Assembly (NCBI GenBank): GCA_005799265.1
Contig: SYHD01000113.1
Location: 1-47,885, forward strand
DNA: 47,885 nt
Source of the DNA: Planctomycetia bacterium
GTDB taxonomy: Bacteria; Planctomycetota; Planctomycetia; Gemmatales; Gemmataceae
Direction: 5' to 3'
Part shown: positions 17,638-26,157 of the stretch, piece after piece
How the letters are laid out: each line of letters begins with the position of its first letter
Position numbering within the stretch: position 1 is the stretch's first letter
Program-made: the position numbers and the translations under genes
Notes under the pieces: model-generated
Told to the model about the DNA's origin: nothing
Databases searched by the model: none
What the model saw: the letters and a program-made list of their open reading frames with translations, nothing else

Positions 17638-18531
17638 TCACAACGGCGCGGGCAGATCCCGCCGGCTGAAGCTCAACCACGCGAATAAATAGCCCAGAAC
17701 GCCGACGCCAAGCAGCACGCCCAGGTGGAACCAAATTGCCCCGTCGGCGAGCCAGTCGACGTTCTTGATCAGTCCTTGCGGCCGATAATGGTAGAAGATA
17801 GTGAAGGGCCGCAGCCAGCCGAGCCAATCCTCCCACATCTGCCCCAAGACGTTTACGAGGAACATGCCCAAGAAGAGCGAGATGGCGGTGCCCCAGACGC
17901 GCGCCCGCGATCGGCCTAACGACGATATGCCCATGGTGACGCCGCTCACCGAGAAGAGCAGCCCGGAGACGCACAGGAGCGCCGGCAGAAACCGCGCCGG
18001 GTCTATGCTGCCGTGCTCCAGGTCCTGTAAGCCCATCCACAAGGTGCCGAAGTAGGTCCCGCTCCACATTGCGGCGCACAGGCACGGAAACACGATTGTG
18101 TCGACGGCCAGATGGGCAAGGATGATTTGCGTGCGCCGGATCGGCTGCGCGAGGAGCAGCTCCATCGTGCCTCGGTCGATCTCGCCTGCGATGGCGTTGG
18201 CGGCCCGACCGAGCGCCCACATGCACAGGATCGTCAGCGTCAGCGGGTGAACGTACGAGATGGACATCATGTCGCCGGGCCGATCCAGCTCGATGCTATC
18301 GCCGCCGATGATCGCTTGCACCATCTGCCCCATCATCTCATTGGGCTTGAGCACAATGGCCTGCAGGAACTCCAGCGAGAGCCGCGCGCGTTGCAGGGCC
18401 GGGAGGATTTCCGTGGTCACTCGGCTCGTGATGCGCGACCAGAGGAGCTGGAAGAGAAACAGCAGCACCGCGACGACGATCCAGGCGACGCGAATGTCCC
18501 GCAGCAGCTTCAGGACGAGTACCCTGGTCAT
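17638..18531 (-). CDS. ABC-2 type transporter permease
   Basis: Membrane protein of 297 aa with about six hydrophobic helices: residues 16-31 (AWIVVAVLLFLFQLLW), near 97, 138, 185-205, 215-232 and 262-288. The segment AGEIDRGTMELLLAQPIRRTQIILAH is split here as EIDRGTMELLLAQPI followed by RRTQIILAH and is the hallmark of ABC-2/NosY-type permeases, which move molecules outward or fold copper or lipid export functions. The long outer loop at about 35-95 contains IELDRPGDMM. The gene starts 27 bases after the ATPase stop, so that ATPase probably drives it too. Such an export-type permease in a cluster with molybdate-type import genes is unusual. Confidence 0.82.
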   Translation of the reverse strand: MTRVLVLKLLRDIRVAWIVVAVLLFLFQLLWSRITSRVTTEILPALQRARLSLEFLQAIVLKPNEMMGQMVQAIIGGDSIELDRPGDMMSISYVHPLTLTILCMWALGRAANAIAGEIDRGTMELLLAQPIRRTQIILAHLAVDTIVFPCLCAAMWSGTYFGTLWMGLQDLEHGSIDPARFLPALLCVSGLLFSVSGVTMGISSLGRSRARVWGTAISLFLGMFLVNVLGQMWEDWLGWLRPFTIFYHYRPQGLIKNVDWLADGAIWFHLGVLLGVGVLGYLFAWLSFSRRDLPAPL

Positions 18532-18558
18532 GATCGATCTCTCCAGGCGAGCCGACCC

Positions 18559-19212
18559 TTACAGGACTCGGCTTGCCACGCTTTCGATACGGCCTTCTTG
18601 CAGACGAAATATCAGGTCGCCGAGCTGGTCCGCCTCCGAACGGCTATGCGTGATGTGCAGAACCGTGACCTCCGCTTGCTTCGGCAATACCTTGAGCAAT
18701 TCGATCATGCGTTCGCGCGTTTCCTCGTCCAGCGAGCTCAGAGGCTCATCCATCAGCAGGACGGGCGGATGATTCGCCAGTGCGCGTCCCAGGGCGATGC
18801 GCTGCGTCTCGCCGCCCGACAGCCCTACCGCTCGGCGATTCAGCAGATGGCCCAGTTGCAGCCAGCTCGCCAATTGCTCGACGCGTGCCTTGACGACCGC
18901 CGCCGGCTGGTTGCGAATCGTCAGAGCGAACGCCAGGTTGTCCCCGACGGTCATCGTCGTGAACAGCGCCCCGTCTTGCGGCACATAGCCGACGTTCCGC
19001 TCCGCCGGCGTCGCGTGCGTGACATCGCGGTCGTTCAGCATGATGCGCCCTGACGCAAAGGAGCGCAAGCCCGCGACCGCTTCGAGGATGGTCGTCTTGC
19101 CGCAACCTGTCTTGCCCATGAGGATGGCGTAACGGCCCTTGGGGATGTGCAGCGAGACGCTGTTCAAATGAAATGCGCCTTGCTTGAGACAGAGATTGTC
19201 CACGTCAATCAT
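18559..19212 (-). CDS. ABC transporter ATP-binding protein (molybdate/tungstate type)
   Basis: ATPase subunit of 217 aa. Walker A is GKTGCGKTT (residues 33-41), the signature is LSGGE, Walker B is VLLMDEPLSSLDEE and the switch histidine is in ITHSRSEADQLGD. It resembles ModC/CysA-type ATPases, but lacks the C-terminal TOBE domain that binds molybdate in ModC, so it is short, as TupC/WtpC-like proteins can be. The frame is open up to 19254, but those extra residues are read from a palindromic repeat, so the ATG at 19212 is preferred. It lies between the ModB-like permease and the ABC-2 permease and may serve both. Confidence 0.87.
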   Translation of the reverse strand: MIDVDNLCLKQGAFHLNSVSLHIPKGRYAILMGKTGCGKTTILEAVAGLRSFASGRIMLNDRDVTHATPAERNVGYVPQDGALFTTMTVGDNLAFALTIRNQPAAVVKARVEQLASWLQLGHLLNRRAVGLSGGETQRIALGRALANHPPVLLMDEPLSSLDEETRERMIELLKVLPKQAEVTVLHITHSRSEADQLGDLIFRLQEGRIESVASRVL

Positions 19213-19227
19213 CGAGACCCCACAAAG

Positions 19228-19310
19228 ATCAACCACGAAACTCACGAACGACACGAAAAGAATGCAATCAGACGATTTTTTTCGTGTCGTTCGTATGTTT
19301 CGTGGTTGAT
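19228..19310. repeat. Long palindromic repeat inside the transporter cluster
   Basis: Arms 19228-19259 and 19279-19310 pair at 30 of 32 positions around a 19-base loop. The core is AACCACGAAACTCACGAACG, of a kind dispersed in planctomycete genomes. It fills the space between the permease stop (19315) and the ATPase start (19212), so any transcript running through would fold here. Confidence 0.82.
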
Positions 19311-19314
19311 TGTA

Positions 19315-20106
19315 TTAGACGAGTCCCGTGCCGCGCAGGCCGAGGGCGCGCGTGAGGACGAGGACGAAAACGCCGATCGCGATCATGAACAGCGCGACCG
19401 CGACCGCGCCGGGCAGGTCCGGGTCGCTGAAACGCAGCCAGACTGTCGTGGAGAGCACCTCGGTGAGGTTCGGCGTGGCGCCCGCGAAGATCATGATGGG
19501 GCCGAACTCCCCCAGCGCCCGCGCCCACGCCAGCGTGCCCGCAGTCAGCACGCCCTTGCGCGCTTCCGGCAAGACGATGCGCCAGAACGCCTGTGCCCTG
19601 GTGCAGCCCAGCGTCAAGGCGACCTGTTCCGTGCGCGGCGATGTCTGCTCGAACGTGATGCGCATGGTACGCACCGCGAACGCCGCCGACACCGAGAACT
19701 GGGCCAGGATCACGGCCGGGATGCGCAGCGAAATGCGCATGATGTTGGCGCGGAACCATTCGCCGATCGTGGTGTAGTCGAAGAGGATAAGCAGGCTCAA
19801 GCCCAGGACCAACGGCGGCAGCACGATCGGAATATCAAGGATCGTGTCCACGGCGGTCTTGCCCCAGAACTGCGTTCGCGCCAGGAGATATCCCATCGGC
19901 ACCGCAACCCAGAGCGAGAGGATCGCGGTCACCGTGCACGAGATCAGCGTGAGATTGATCGAATAGCGAATCGCGGGATCATTGAGCGCGGCAAGCAGGT
20001 CGCCGGGCGTCGTGAAAAAAAAATCCGCGACGACCATGGCGACTATCAAGACGACATACGATCCGCCGAGAATCGACAGGCACAGGTAATACTTCCATTC
20101 TCGCAA
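19315..20106 (-). CDS. ModB-like ABC transporter permease
   Basis: Permease of 263 aa with five to six membrane helices, similar to ModB/CysT/TupB. The ATPase-docking EAA loop is visible as RAQAFWRIVLPEARKGVLTA, followed by ARALGEFGPIMIFAGATP, which is typical for molybdate and tungstate permeases. It starts with TTG at 20106; a GAGG 6 bases upstream supports this, and the nearby ATG at 20098 is out of frame. It stands between the doubled binding-protein gene and the ATPase gene. A hairpin repeat lies on each side. Substrate is most likely an oxyanion (molybdate, tungstate or sulfate), inferred from family. Confidence 0.87.
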   Translation of the reverse strand: MREWKYYLCLSILGGSYVVLIVAMVVADFFFTTPGDLLAALNDPAIRYSINLTLISCTVTAILSLWVAVPMGYLLARTQFWGKTAVDTILDIPIVLPPLVLGLSLLILFDYTTIGEWFRANIMRISLRIPAVILAQFSVSAAFAVRTMRITFEQTSPRTEQVALTLGCTRAQAFWRIVLPEARKGVLTAGTLAWARALGEFGPIMIFAGATPNLTEVLSTTVWLRFSDPDLPGAVAVALFMIAIGVFVLVLTRALGLRGTGLV

Positions 20107-20135
20107 CGGAAACCTCGACGATAGGCCGCTTGCAT

Positions 20136-20196
20136 GTTAGCCGGACGCGCAAGCGACGAAATTTCACAAAGTCCGTCGCTTGCGCGTCCGGCTAAC
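20136..20196. repeat. Dispersed palindromic repeat, copy 2 (hairpin)
   Basis: Perfect 23-base arms, 20136-20158 and 20174-20196, around a 15-base loop. The arm is the same sequence as in the repeat at 16116-16174 (core GCCGGACGCGCAAGCGACG). It lies between the binding-protein gene and the permease gene of the transporter cluster, so it could reduce read-through or protect the upstream part of the mRNA. Confidence 0.88.
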
Positions 20197-20211
20197 GAAA
20201 CGTTGAAATCG

Positions 20212-21744
20212 CTAATTTTTTACGCTCTTCGCGTCCCAGCCGAAACCGAGTTTCTCGAAACGCTCCTTCGATTCCTCCGTCTGCAGGTACTCCATCAGGC
20301 GTCGGCTCAGCTCCGGGTACTTGCTGCTCTTGGCGACGGCGATAGGCTGCGCCGGCGCGGCGCACGGGACGCCAGTGATCGGGATGCCGTCGAGCCGATT
20401 CGGATATGGCGTGATGTTGGTGCGATAGGCGACGACGACGTCGAGCGACCCCGCCAATAACTGGGCCACCAGAAAATCACCCGTCGGCGAACGCGCAACG
20501 ATGTTGTTGACGACCTTGGCAAAGACCCCCGTGCGGATAAATGTCTCCTGTGTCAATTGCCCCAGAGCGCATTGATGCTCGTGGCCAACGCCCACGCGCA
20601 GCCCCTTCTGGCCCAGATCGGTGAGCTTGAGGATTTCTTTCGGATTTCCCTTGGGCACGACGATCATCAGTTGATTCGTGGTGACGTTGCTCGGCTCCTC
20701 GAATTTCTCCCGCACCTTGTCCATGAAGCTGGTGTCGCAGGCGAAGTAGAGATCGGGTACGTCGCTCACCTGCATCTGGCTGACGAGCAAGCCGCAACCA
20801 TTGTAAACCCGCGTGATACGGACCTTCTCGCGTTTCTCGAATTCATCGAGAGCCTTCTGCAGTCCGGGACGCAGCATCGAGCCGGCGTAAATCGTCAACT
20901 CGCGTTGATCGTCCATCGCCTCGGCCTCGTCCACGTCGGAGTAGCCGGCCTTCTTGAGGTGGACCGCGCCCTTGTCCTTGGCACGCAGGAAGGCGATGAA
21001 ACGCAAGGCGTGATCGCGCTGCGTCGTCGTTTTTACGACGGCGATCTGCACGCGGGCCTTGACGCTGTCGAGTTCCTTCAGCTTGACGATCTTGAGGTCC
21101 GGCTTCCTCTCGACGAGCACGTTGGCCAGGGCATCCCAGGTGATGCCGACATCGATCGAGCTCAAAAGGAGCTTATCGCCGATGCCGTTGACGTCGCCGA
21201 CATGGATTGGTTTGGCCGTCTCGAGGCTGTCCCATAGACCGCGTCCTTGCAGCTCTTGCTTGGTGAGTTTACTGATGGCGGCGCCGGGACTGGCCACGCC
21301 GATGTTGCTCCCCAGCGCGATGAAATCGCTCCACGTCTTGATTTCCTTGGCGACCTTCGGATGGACGACAAGCACCGCGTGCATGCTCGCCACGTTTTTC
21401 ACGTCGCTCACAAGGCTTTTCTTGTCGGCCAGGCGAATAAAGCTCTCGTCGGCCGGCAGGAAGAGATCGCCCTCTTTCGATGCCTCCATCCTTACAAGGA
21501 GCTCCTGCGATTTGCCCGAATGAAGAATAACCTTCTGCCCGTACGCAGTCTCATATTCCTTGCCAATAGTGTCCGCCACCTTGACCATGGCGGCGGCGCA
21601 GTAAATCTCAAGCGGAGGGGCGGCGTCCGGGGTGATCGGCGCGTAGTACGGTCGGCTGATCGTGTAGAGCGCGCCGCCGAGCGCGGCCAGCGCGAAGACC
21701 GACCCACCTATCAACACCAGAGCCGGAGAAAGACGCGCGAGCAT
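20212..21744 (-). CDS. Substrate-binding protein with two tandem ModA-like domains
   Basis: Protein of 510 aa anchored or exported by an N-terminal hydrophobic helix (ALVLIGGSVFALAALGGALY). Two periplasmic binding domains follow. The first, about residues 45-270, begins LEIYCAAAMVKVADTIGKEY and has LFLPADESFI. The second, about 283-505, begins ELTIYAGSMLRPGLQKALDE and has DLYFACDTSFM; it ends with the typical ELSRRLMEYLQTEESKERFE. ModA proteins are normally about 250 aa with a single domain, so this is a fusion or duplication of two diverged copies. The two domains may bind two different anions or give higher avidity. The gene begins 4 bases after the stop of the preceding gene, so the two are co-expressed. 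Confidence 0.85.
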   Translation of the reverse strand: MLARLSPALVLIGGSVFALAALGGALYTISRPYYAPITPDAAPPLEIYCAAAMVKVADTIGKEYETAYGQKVILHSGKSQELLVRMEASKEGDLFLPADESFIRLADKKSLVSDVKNVASMHAVLVVHPKVAKEIKTWSDFIALGSNIGVASPGAAISKLTKQELQGRGLWDSLETAKPIHVGDVNGIGDKLLLSSIDVGITWDALANVLVERKPDLKIVKLKELDSVKARVQIAVVKTTTQRDHALRFIAFLRAKDKGAVHLKKAGYSDVDEAEAMDDQRELTIYAGSMLRPGLQKALDEFEKREKVRITRVYNGCGLLVSQMQVSDVPDLYFACDTSFMDKVREKFEEPSNVTTNQLMIVVPKGNPKEILKLTDLGQKGLRVGVGHEHQCALGQLTQETFIRTGVFAKVVNNIVARSPTGDFLVAQLLAGSLDVVVAYRTNITPYPNRLDGIPITGVPCAAPAQPIAVAKSSKYPELSRRLMEYLQTEESKERFEKLGFGWDAKSVKN

Positions 21745-21748
21745 GGCT

Positions 21749-22816
21749 TCATCCTAATCGTTTGGCCGTGATGCGCGGCGGAGCGCACGCGGAATCCGCG
21801 TCGATGATTGGCTGCCTTACCACGCTCTGTGCGTCGCGGCTAAACGGCAGGGCGCTCGATTTCTTCGGCGCCGCCGGCAGCATCGTCGGCAGATCCTTCG
21901 GCATGGCCATCGCTTCCTTGCCGTCGAAGAGCCGATCGAACATCTTGCGCCATTCCGCCGTCATCACCATATCGAGGCCGGGATTCAAATCCTTGATCTG
22001 ACACGAGCACTCCCGGCACAAGAACTTCGTCACCTCAAGGATTTGATCGTCCGTGATTTCCTTCTTCGCCGCGCACAAACTGCCGAGCACCCGCCCGCGA
22101 CCAAAGATCGGGAACACGATCGGCCCCTTCATTGTCAGCAATCGCTCCTCGGTGCCAAGAAGCAGACTCAGGAAGCCAGCCTCCTCGGCCTTGTTCCGAT
22201 CGAGCACGAGCAGCGTGAACGACACCTTGAGCGGCAAAGGCAATTGCAGCTTCGGCCCGCTGTCGCTCTGCACGGGGAGTTTGATCTTTCTTTCAAGCGT
22301 GGCCAGCTCGCTCGTCAAGAGAGCGTGAATTGCTTCATCGGCCTTGCGATCATCGCTCGTCACCTGCACATACACGACGGAAGTTCCGCGCGCCAGATGC
22401 GCGAGCACCGCTTGCCGCAGCGGCGAGTCGGCGATGCTCTTGAGGTTCGCGAGATTGCACGGCCCGTTGAAGGCGGACGGCTCGGTCGGGTCGGCGCCGG
22501 CATAGCGAATGAGCATCCACGGGCCTTGATCCTTTTTGCCTTCGCGTTCCCACAGCTTCATCACCTTGGGCGCGACTTTGCCCGCGAGATTGATGCGGTT
22601 GATTTCCAGGTTGAGTTTGTTCGGGAATTCGCCGAACAGCTTGAGCGTCTCGTCCAGTTCCTTCGGCAACGGGCCGTTATGAAAGACGAGCACCTCGGCC
22701 GGCGTGAGATCCCATTTCTCGAGGGCATAGCGAAACACGGGGATGGTGCATGCCCGCGCGGGTTGAGGGAGCAAGAGTGCAATCCCGACAAGCGTGAATG
22801 GGAGAATGCGTTTCAT
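21749..22816 (-). CDS. Exported protein of unknown function (CTIPVFRYALE type)
   Basis: Protein of 355 aa that I recognise only as a type seen in planctomycetes beside ABC transporters. A signal peptide (KRILPFTLVGIALLLPQPARA) ends just before CTIPVFRYALEKWDLTPAEV, which puts a cysteine at or next to the mature N-terminus. The middle has AHLARGTSVVYVQVTSDD, suggesting a thioredoxin-like alpha/beta core, and the later part has five cysteine positions including RECSCQIKDLNPG. There is no clear catalytic motif. It is the first gene of the transporter cluster and 4 bases from the binding-protein gene, so it probably works with it, perhaps as a redox or binding accessory. That role is an inference. 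Confidence 0.7.
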   Translation of the reverse strand: MKRILPFTLVGIALLLPQPARACTIPVFRYALEKWDLTPAEVLVFHNGPLPKELDETLKLFGEFPNKLNLEINRINLAGKVAPKVMKLWEREGKKDQGPWMLIRYAGADPTEPSAFNGPCNLANLKSIADSPLRQAVLAHLARGTSVVYVQVTSDDRKADEAIHALLTSELATLERKIKLPVQSDSGPKLQLPLPLKVSFTLLVLDRNKAEEAGFLSLLLGTEERLLTMKGPIVFPIFGRGRVLGSLCAAKKEITDDQILEVTKFLCRECSCQIKDLNPGLDMVMTAEWRKMFDRLFDGKEAMAMPKDLPTMLPAAPKKSSALPFSRDAQSVVRQPIIDADSACAPPRITAKRLG

Positions 22817-22965
22817 GGGAGACCGCCCAGGTTAGAAATCGGTCGGGTGGGAGTTTTGGGGCCAAACTCATTCTAACGTGAGGAGAGGTCATACGTCAAT
22901 TTGTTCCTTGAGAACCTTCCTGAAAGTTTCCGTGTCAAGTGTGCCGTAGAATGTTAAGAGCATTT

Positions 22966-22993
22966 CGCCCCTCTCCGCCAAGGGAGAGAGGCG
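22966..22993. repeat. Short palindrome related to the CCCTCTCC repeat family
   Basis: CGCCCCTCTCC (22966-22976) and GGGAGAGAGGCG (22982-22993) pair around a 5-base loop in the divergent region before the NlpC/P60-like gene. The sequence resembles the left part of the repeats found in frame at 38780 and 40759. Confidence 0.55.
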
Positions 22994-23078
22994 TGAAAAA
23001 AGTGCGAACGGAACACGATCAGGGCCCCGAACTTGCGTTCGATGATTACGCCGAGTGCTGATTCAAAGGGAGTCTCCG

Positions 23079-23798
23079 ATGCGGCTTTTTGGCATCGTTG
23101 TCGTTACGGTGGGCATCTTGGGCACGACCGCTCGTGCCGTGGCCGATGATCCGGTTGGTGTTCTGAAAGTCGAACAGAAGAAGGCCAAAGAGAAAGCCAA
23201 ACACGAGTTTCTCCCTTATGCGCCGCGCGAAGGGGATCTCGTTTTCTACGACGACCGCAACCCCGTCTGGACTGCGCTCTTCGCCTACGCCGGCACCGGA
23301 CCACCGTTGCATATGGGGATTGTGGTCAAAAAATCCAACCGCAGGCTCGCGATCCTCGAAGCGGGGCCGGACGACACCGTGCGCGTCGAGTTGCTCGATC
23401 TTGATAAGCGGTTGCCGCAGTTTCACAAGGACTTTGACGGCCCGATTACGATCCGCCGCTGCAAGAGGGCATTGGGGGACGCAGAATCGAAGGCGTTGAC
23501 GAAGTTCGCCGAGGCGCAGGCCGGCAAGCGTTACGCGATCGGCAGGCTGTTGCTGCAAGGCACGTCGCTTCGCACGCGCGGGCCCTTGCGCGAGATGGTC
23601 CTCGGCAGCACGCAGCTCGACCGCGATAGCTGGATCTGTTCGGAACTGTCGGTCGCGGCCGGCACCGTCGCGAAGCTATTCGATCCGAAGGTCGTTTATG
23701 CCAACGTCGCCTATCCACGCGACCTCGTCAACAATGAGCGCTACAAACTCGACGCCACCTGGCATGACGCGGCGTTGTGGCTGCCGAAGCGGCCGTAG
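23079..23798 (+). CDS. Exported YiiX/NlpC-P60-like (permuted papain fold) protein
   Basis: A 239 aa protein with a signal peptide (RLFGIVVVTVGILGTTARA). The body follows the YiiX/YebB-like NlpC/P60 pattern: PREGDLVFYDD, then a histidine in PPLHMGIVVKK, and a cysteine in DSWICSELSVAAG, which would be the catalytic pair in permuted papain-like folds. Related proteins cleave or modify peptidoglycan peptides or lipids; the substrate here is unknown. A 24-base extension to a GTG is possible, but AAAGGGAG stands 7 bases before the ATG at 23079, which directly precedes the signal peptide. It is divergent from the transporter cluster. Confidence 0.8.
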   Translation: MRLFGIVVVTVGILGTTARAVADDPVGVLKVEQKKAKEKAKHEFLPYAPREGDLVFYDDRNPVWTALFAYAGTGPPLHMGIVVKKSNRRLAILEAGPDDTVRVELLDLDKRLPQFHKDFDGPITIRRCKRALGDAESKALTKFAEAQAGKRYAIGRLLLQGTSLRTRGPLREMVLGSTQLDRDSWICSELSVAAGTVAKLFDPKVVYANVAYPRDLVNNERYKLDATWHDAALWLPKRP

Positions 23799-23816
23799 CG
23801 TCGCATCCCAAAAAAG

Positions 23817-23922
23817 CTCACACAAAGGCGCAATATCGCAAAGAAATCAAGAATTCGGCGACCGTGAGTGCCGCAAGCATTCGGCGTGTCAAACCTGACA
23901 TTACTTTGCGCCATTGCGTGAG
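23817..23922. repeat. Inverted repeat after the NlpC/P60-like gene
   Basis: CTCACACAAAGGCGCAA (23817-23833) pairs with TTGCGCCATTGCGTGAG (23906-23922) at 15 of 17 positions, about 72 bases apart. An AT-rich run with TTTTT follows. It resembles a further dispersed planctomycete repeat type and may help end transcription. Confidence 0.55.
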
Positions 23923-24037
23923 ATTATTTTTGCCGTCTGGTCGTCTCGCTTGCTAAGATTATTTGCTTGACATCTTAGCCTGTTGCGGAAACGCTAACAG
24001 CTTGGAACATCATCGACTTTTTCTCAGGAAACGCCAA

Positions 24038-25939
24038 ATGAAAAAGATACCCCCCTTCATCGGGCTCGCCGCGCTTGCCTTGACGCCGCTGTTCTTGCTG
24101 CAATCTTCTCCCGCCGCGCAAGGGAGCGCGAAAGCGCCGGTTCCCCAGGAGGCGGCGCAGGCCAAGGCCCAGAAGCTGGTTCTCGACATCTTCGGCCGCG
24201 ATTACGAGAAGGCGACGACCAACGAGTCGAAATCGCGTCTCGCGTCGACGCTCTTGCAACAAGGCAAGGAGGTCAAGGACGACGCCGCGGTGCGCTTCAT
24301 CTGCTTCCGCGAGGCGCGCGATCTGGCGGCCAAGGCGGGAGATGTCAATCTCGCCATGCTCGCCATCGATGAGATCAACCGCCTCTATGAAGTCGATGCG
24401 CTTCTGCTCAAGGCGGACGTCCTCGGCCTGGCTGTCGCGTCGGCCACCGAGAAGGAGACGGGGTTGGCGCTGGTGGATGTCATCCGCCCGCTATTGGCCG
24501 AGGCGATTGATCTCGATCACTACAAAGTCGCCTACCAGCTCGGCGACACGATCATCAACGCCGCGAAAAAGGCGCGCAGCCCGAGCCTGGTGCTCGAACT
24601 TCAGAAGCGCGTTGACGAGATCAAGATGACGGAAAAGGCGTTCGCCAAACTGCAAGGCTTTCTTGATCGCGTCGCCAAGGACGCCAACGACGGCGAGGCC
24701 AATCGCGAGCTTGGCAAATACTTCGGCTATCAGAAGAAACGCTGGACGAAAGCGCTCGCCTACTTCGCCAATTGCGATGACAAGACGCTCAAGGAACGCG
24801 CACGCCAGGATCTCGCCGATCCGAAGAACGCCAAGGATCAATCGGCGCTCGCTGATGAGTGGTGGGAGCTGGCGGCGACGGAAAACGGCCAGGCGAAGCT
24901 GGCGCTGCAGATGCGCGCGATGCACTGGTACGAGAAAGCGCTGCCCACGTTGGCCGGGCTGAATCGCACCAAGGCGCAGAAGCGCATCGACATCGTGCAG
25001 GACCAGCTATCGGGGAACACGACAGTGGTCGTGCCGGCCGCCGGCCCCGTGGGGGAGATCCGCAAGTTCGAGGGGCACGCCGACGAAATCAAAGGCGTGG
25101 CGTTGTCGCACGACGGCCGCTACGCCGCCTCGGCCGGACGCGATCAGACGGTGCGCGTCTGGGACCTCGCCGCCAAGGAGACCAAGGAGGCGTACGCACT
25201 GCGCGGGCACACCAAGGAGGTCTGGGCGGTAGCGTTTCATCCCAACAATCGCTACATCCTCTCCGCCAGCTGGGACGCCACGGCGCGCATGTGGGATTTC
25301 AAGGCGGCGAATGAAGTCAAGCGTTTCGCCCATACCAAGGACGTCAACTGCTTGGCCCTGTCACGCGACGCCAACACGATGCTGAGCGGTTGCGATGATG
25401 AGAAAATCTACCTATGGGATGTCAACACCGGCCAGGAGATCCGCCGCTATCCCGGCCACTCCAACTACGTCTACGCCGTTGCCTTCTCGCCCGATGGTCG
25501 CTACGTCGCGTCGGGGGGCGTCGATAAGTCGGTGCGCGTGTTCGACCTCGCGACCGGCCAAACAGTCAAGACGTTCGACGGGCATAACGAATCGGTCACG
25601 AACGTGGCCTTCCTGGCGGATAGCCGTTATGTGGTGTCGTCGGGCGATTCGGTCATCCGCGTGTGGGACCTCCAGACGGGCAAAGAGGCCCGGCGTTTCG
25701 AGGGGCAACATCAAGGCCGCATCCCGGCGATGGCGCTGTCGTCGGACGGCCGACGCCTGTTGACGGGGGGCGACGACCGCACGATCAAGCTGTGGGACGC
25801 GCTGACGGGCAAGATGATCCAGAGCTTCGCCGGGCATTCGGACACGATCACGTGCGTGGCGTTCTCGCCGGACGGCCGCCGCGCCGTTTCGGGCGGTTAC
25901 GACCGCACGGTGCGCATCTGGGGGCTGCCGGCGCGCTGA
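24038..25939 (+). CDS. Exported WD40 repeat protein with helical N-terminal half
   Basis: Protein of 633 aa. A signal peptide (KKIPPFIGLAALALTPLFLLQ) is followed by about 300 residues of mostly helical, TPR-like sequence without a recognised domain (for example EANRELGKYFGYQKKRWTKA). The C-terminal half is a seven-bladed WD40 propeller starting near residue 337: GEIRKFEGHADEIKGVALS, then repeated blades ending in VRVWDL, ARMWDF, IYLWDV, VRVFDL, IRVWDL, IKLWDA and VRIWGL. WD40 propellers bind proteins; here the likely place is the periplasm or cell surface. The frame is open from 23963, but AGGAAA 8 bases before the ATG at 24038 and the signal peptide fix this start. Confidence 0.87.
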   Translation: MKKIPPFIGLAALALTPLFLLQSSPAAQGSAKAPVPQEAAQAKAQKLVLDIFGRDYEKATTNESKSRLASTLLQQGKEVKDDAAVRFICFREARDLAAKAGDVNLAMLAIDEINRLYEVDALLLKADVLGLAVASATEKETGLALVDVIRPLLAEAIDLDHYKVAYQLGDTIINAAKKARSPSLVLELQKRVDEIKMTEKAFAKLQGFLDRVAKDANDGEANRELGKYFGYQKKRWTKALAYFANCDDKTLKERARQDLADPKNAKDQSALADEWWELAATENGQAKLALQMRAMHWYEKALPTLAGLNRTKAQKRIDIVQDQLSGNTTVVVPAAGPVGEIRKFEGHADEIKGVALSHDGRYAASAGRDQTVRVWDLAAKETKEAYALRGHTKEVWAVAFHPNNRYILSASWDATARMWDFKAANEVKRFAHTKDVNCLALSRDANTMLSGCDDEKIYLWDVNTGQEIRRYPGHSNYVYAVAFSPDGRYVASGGVDKSVRVFDLATGQTVKTFDGHNESVTNVAFLADSRYVVSSGDSVIRVWDLQTGKEARRFEGQHQGRIPAMALSSDGRRLLTGGDDRTIKLWDALTGKMIQSFAGHSDTITCVAFSPDGRRAVSGGYDRTVRIWGLPAR

Positions 25940-26157
25940 ACACAGGTCGTGTTTCCAATGAGCCACGCAAGAAGAAAACGCCGGGCGACCGCTTACTTCG
26001 AGCGCGGCTCCAGTATGAAAAATCACTCCAGATTGCCTTTTCTCTTTACTTGCTCTTGATGACAAGATAGAAGTGATAGGGTAACCCGCCATCCAGTCCC
26101 CATGGGACTATCGCTATCTTCCGCAACCGTTTTTTCGCCGAGGAAGGAATGACGCCG

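Noticed and set aside
18112..19053. Open frame antisense to the ABC-2 permease and ATPase
   Set aside because: The minus strand holds Walker A, signature and Walker B motifs; the plus-strand frame is a shadow.
23960..23975. TTGACA before the WD40 gene at 24038
   Set aside because: No acceptable -10 box is found 16-18 bases further on.
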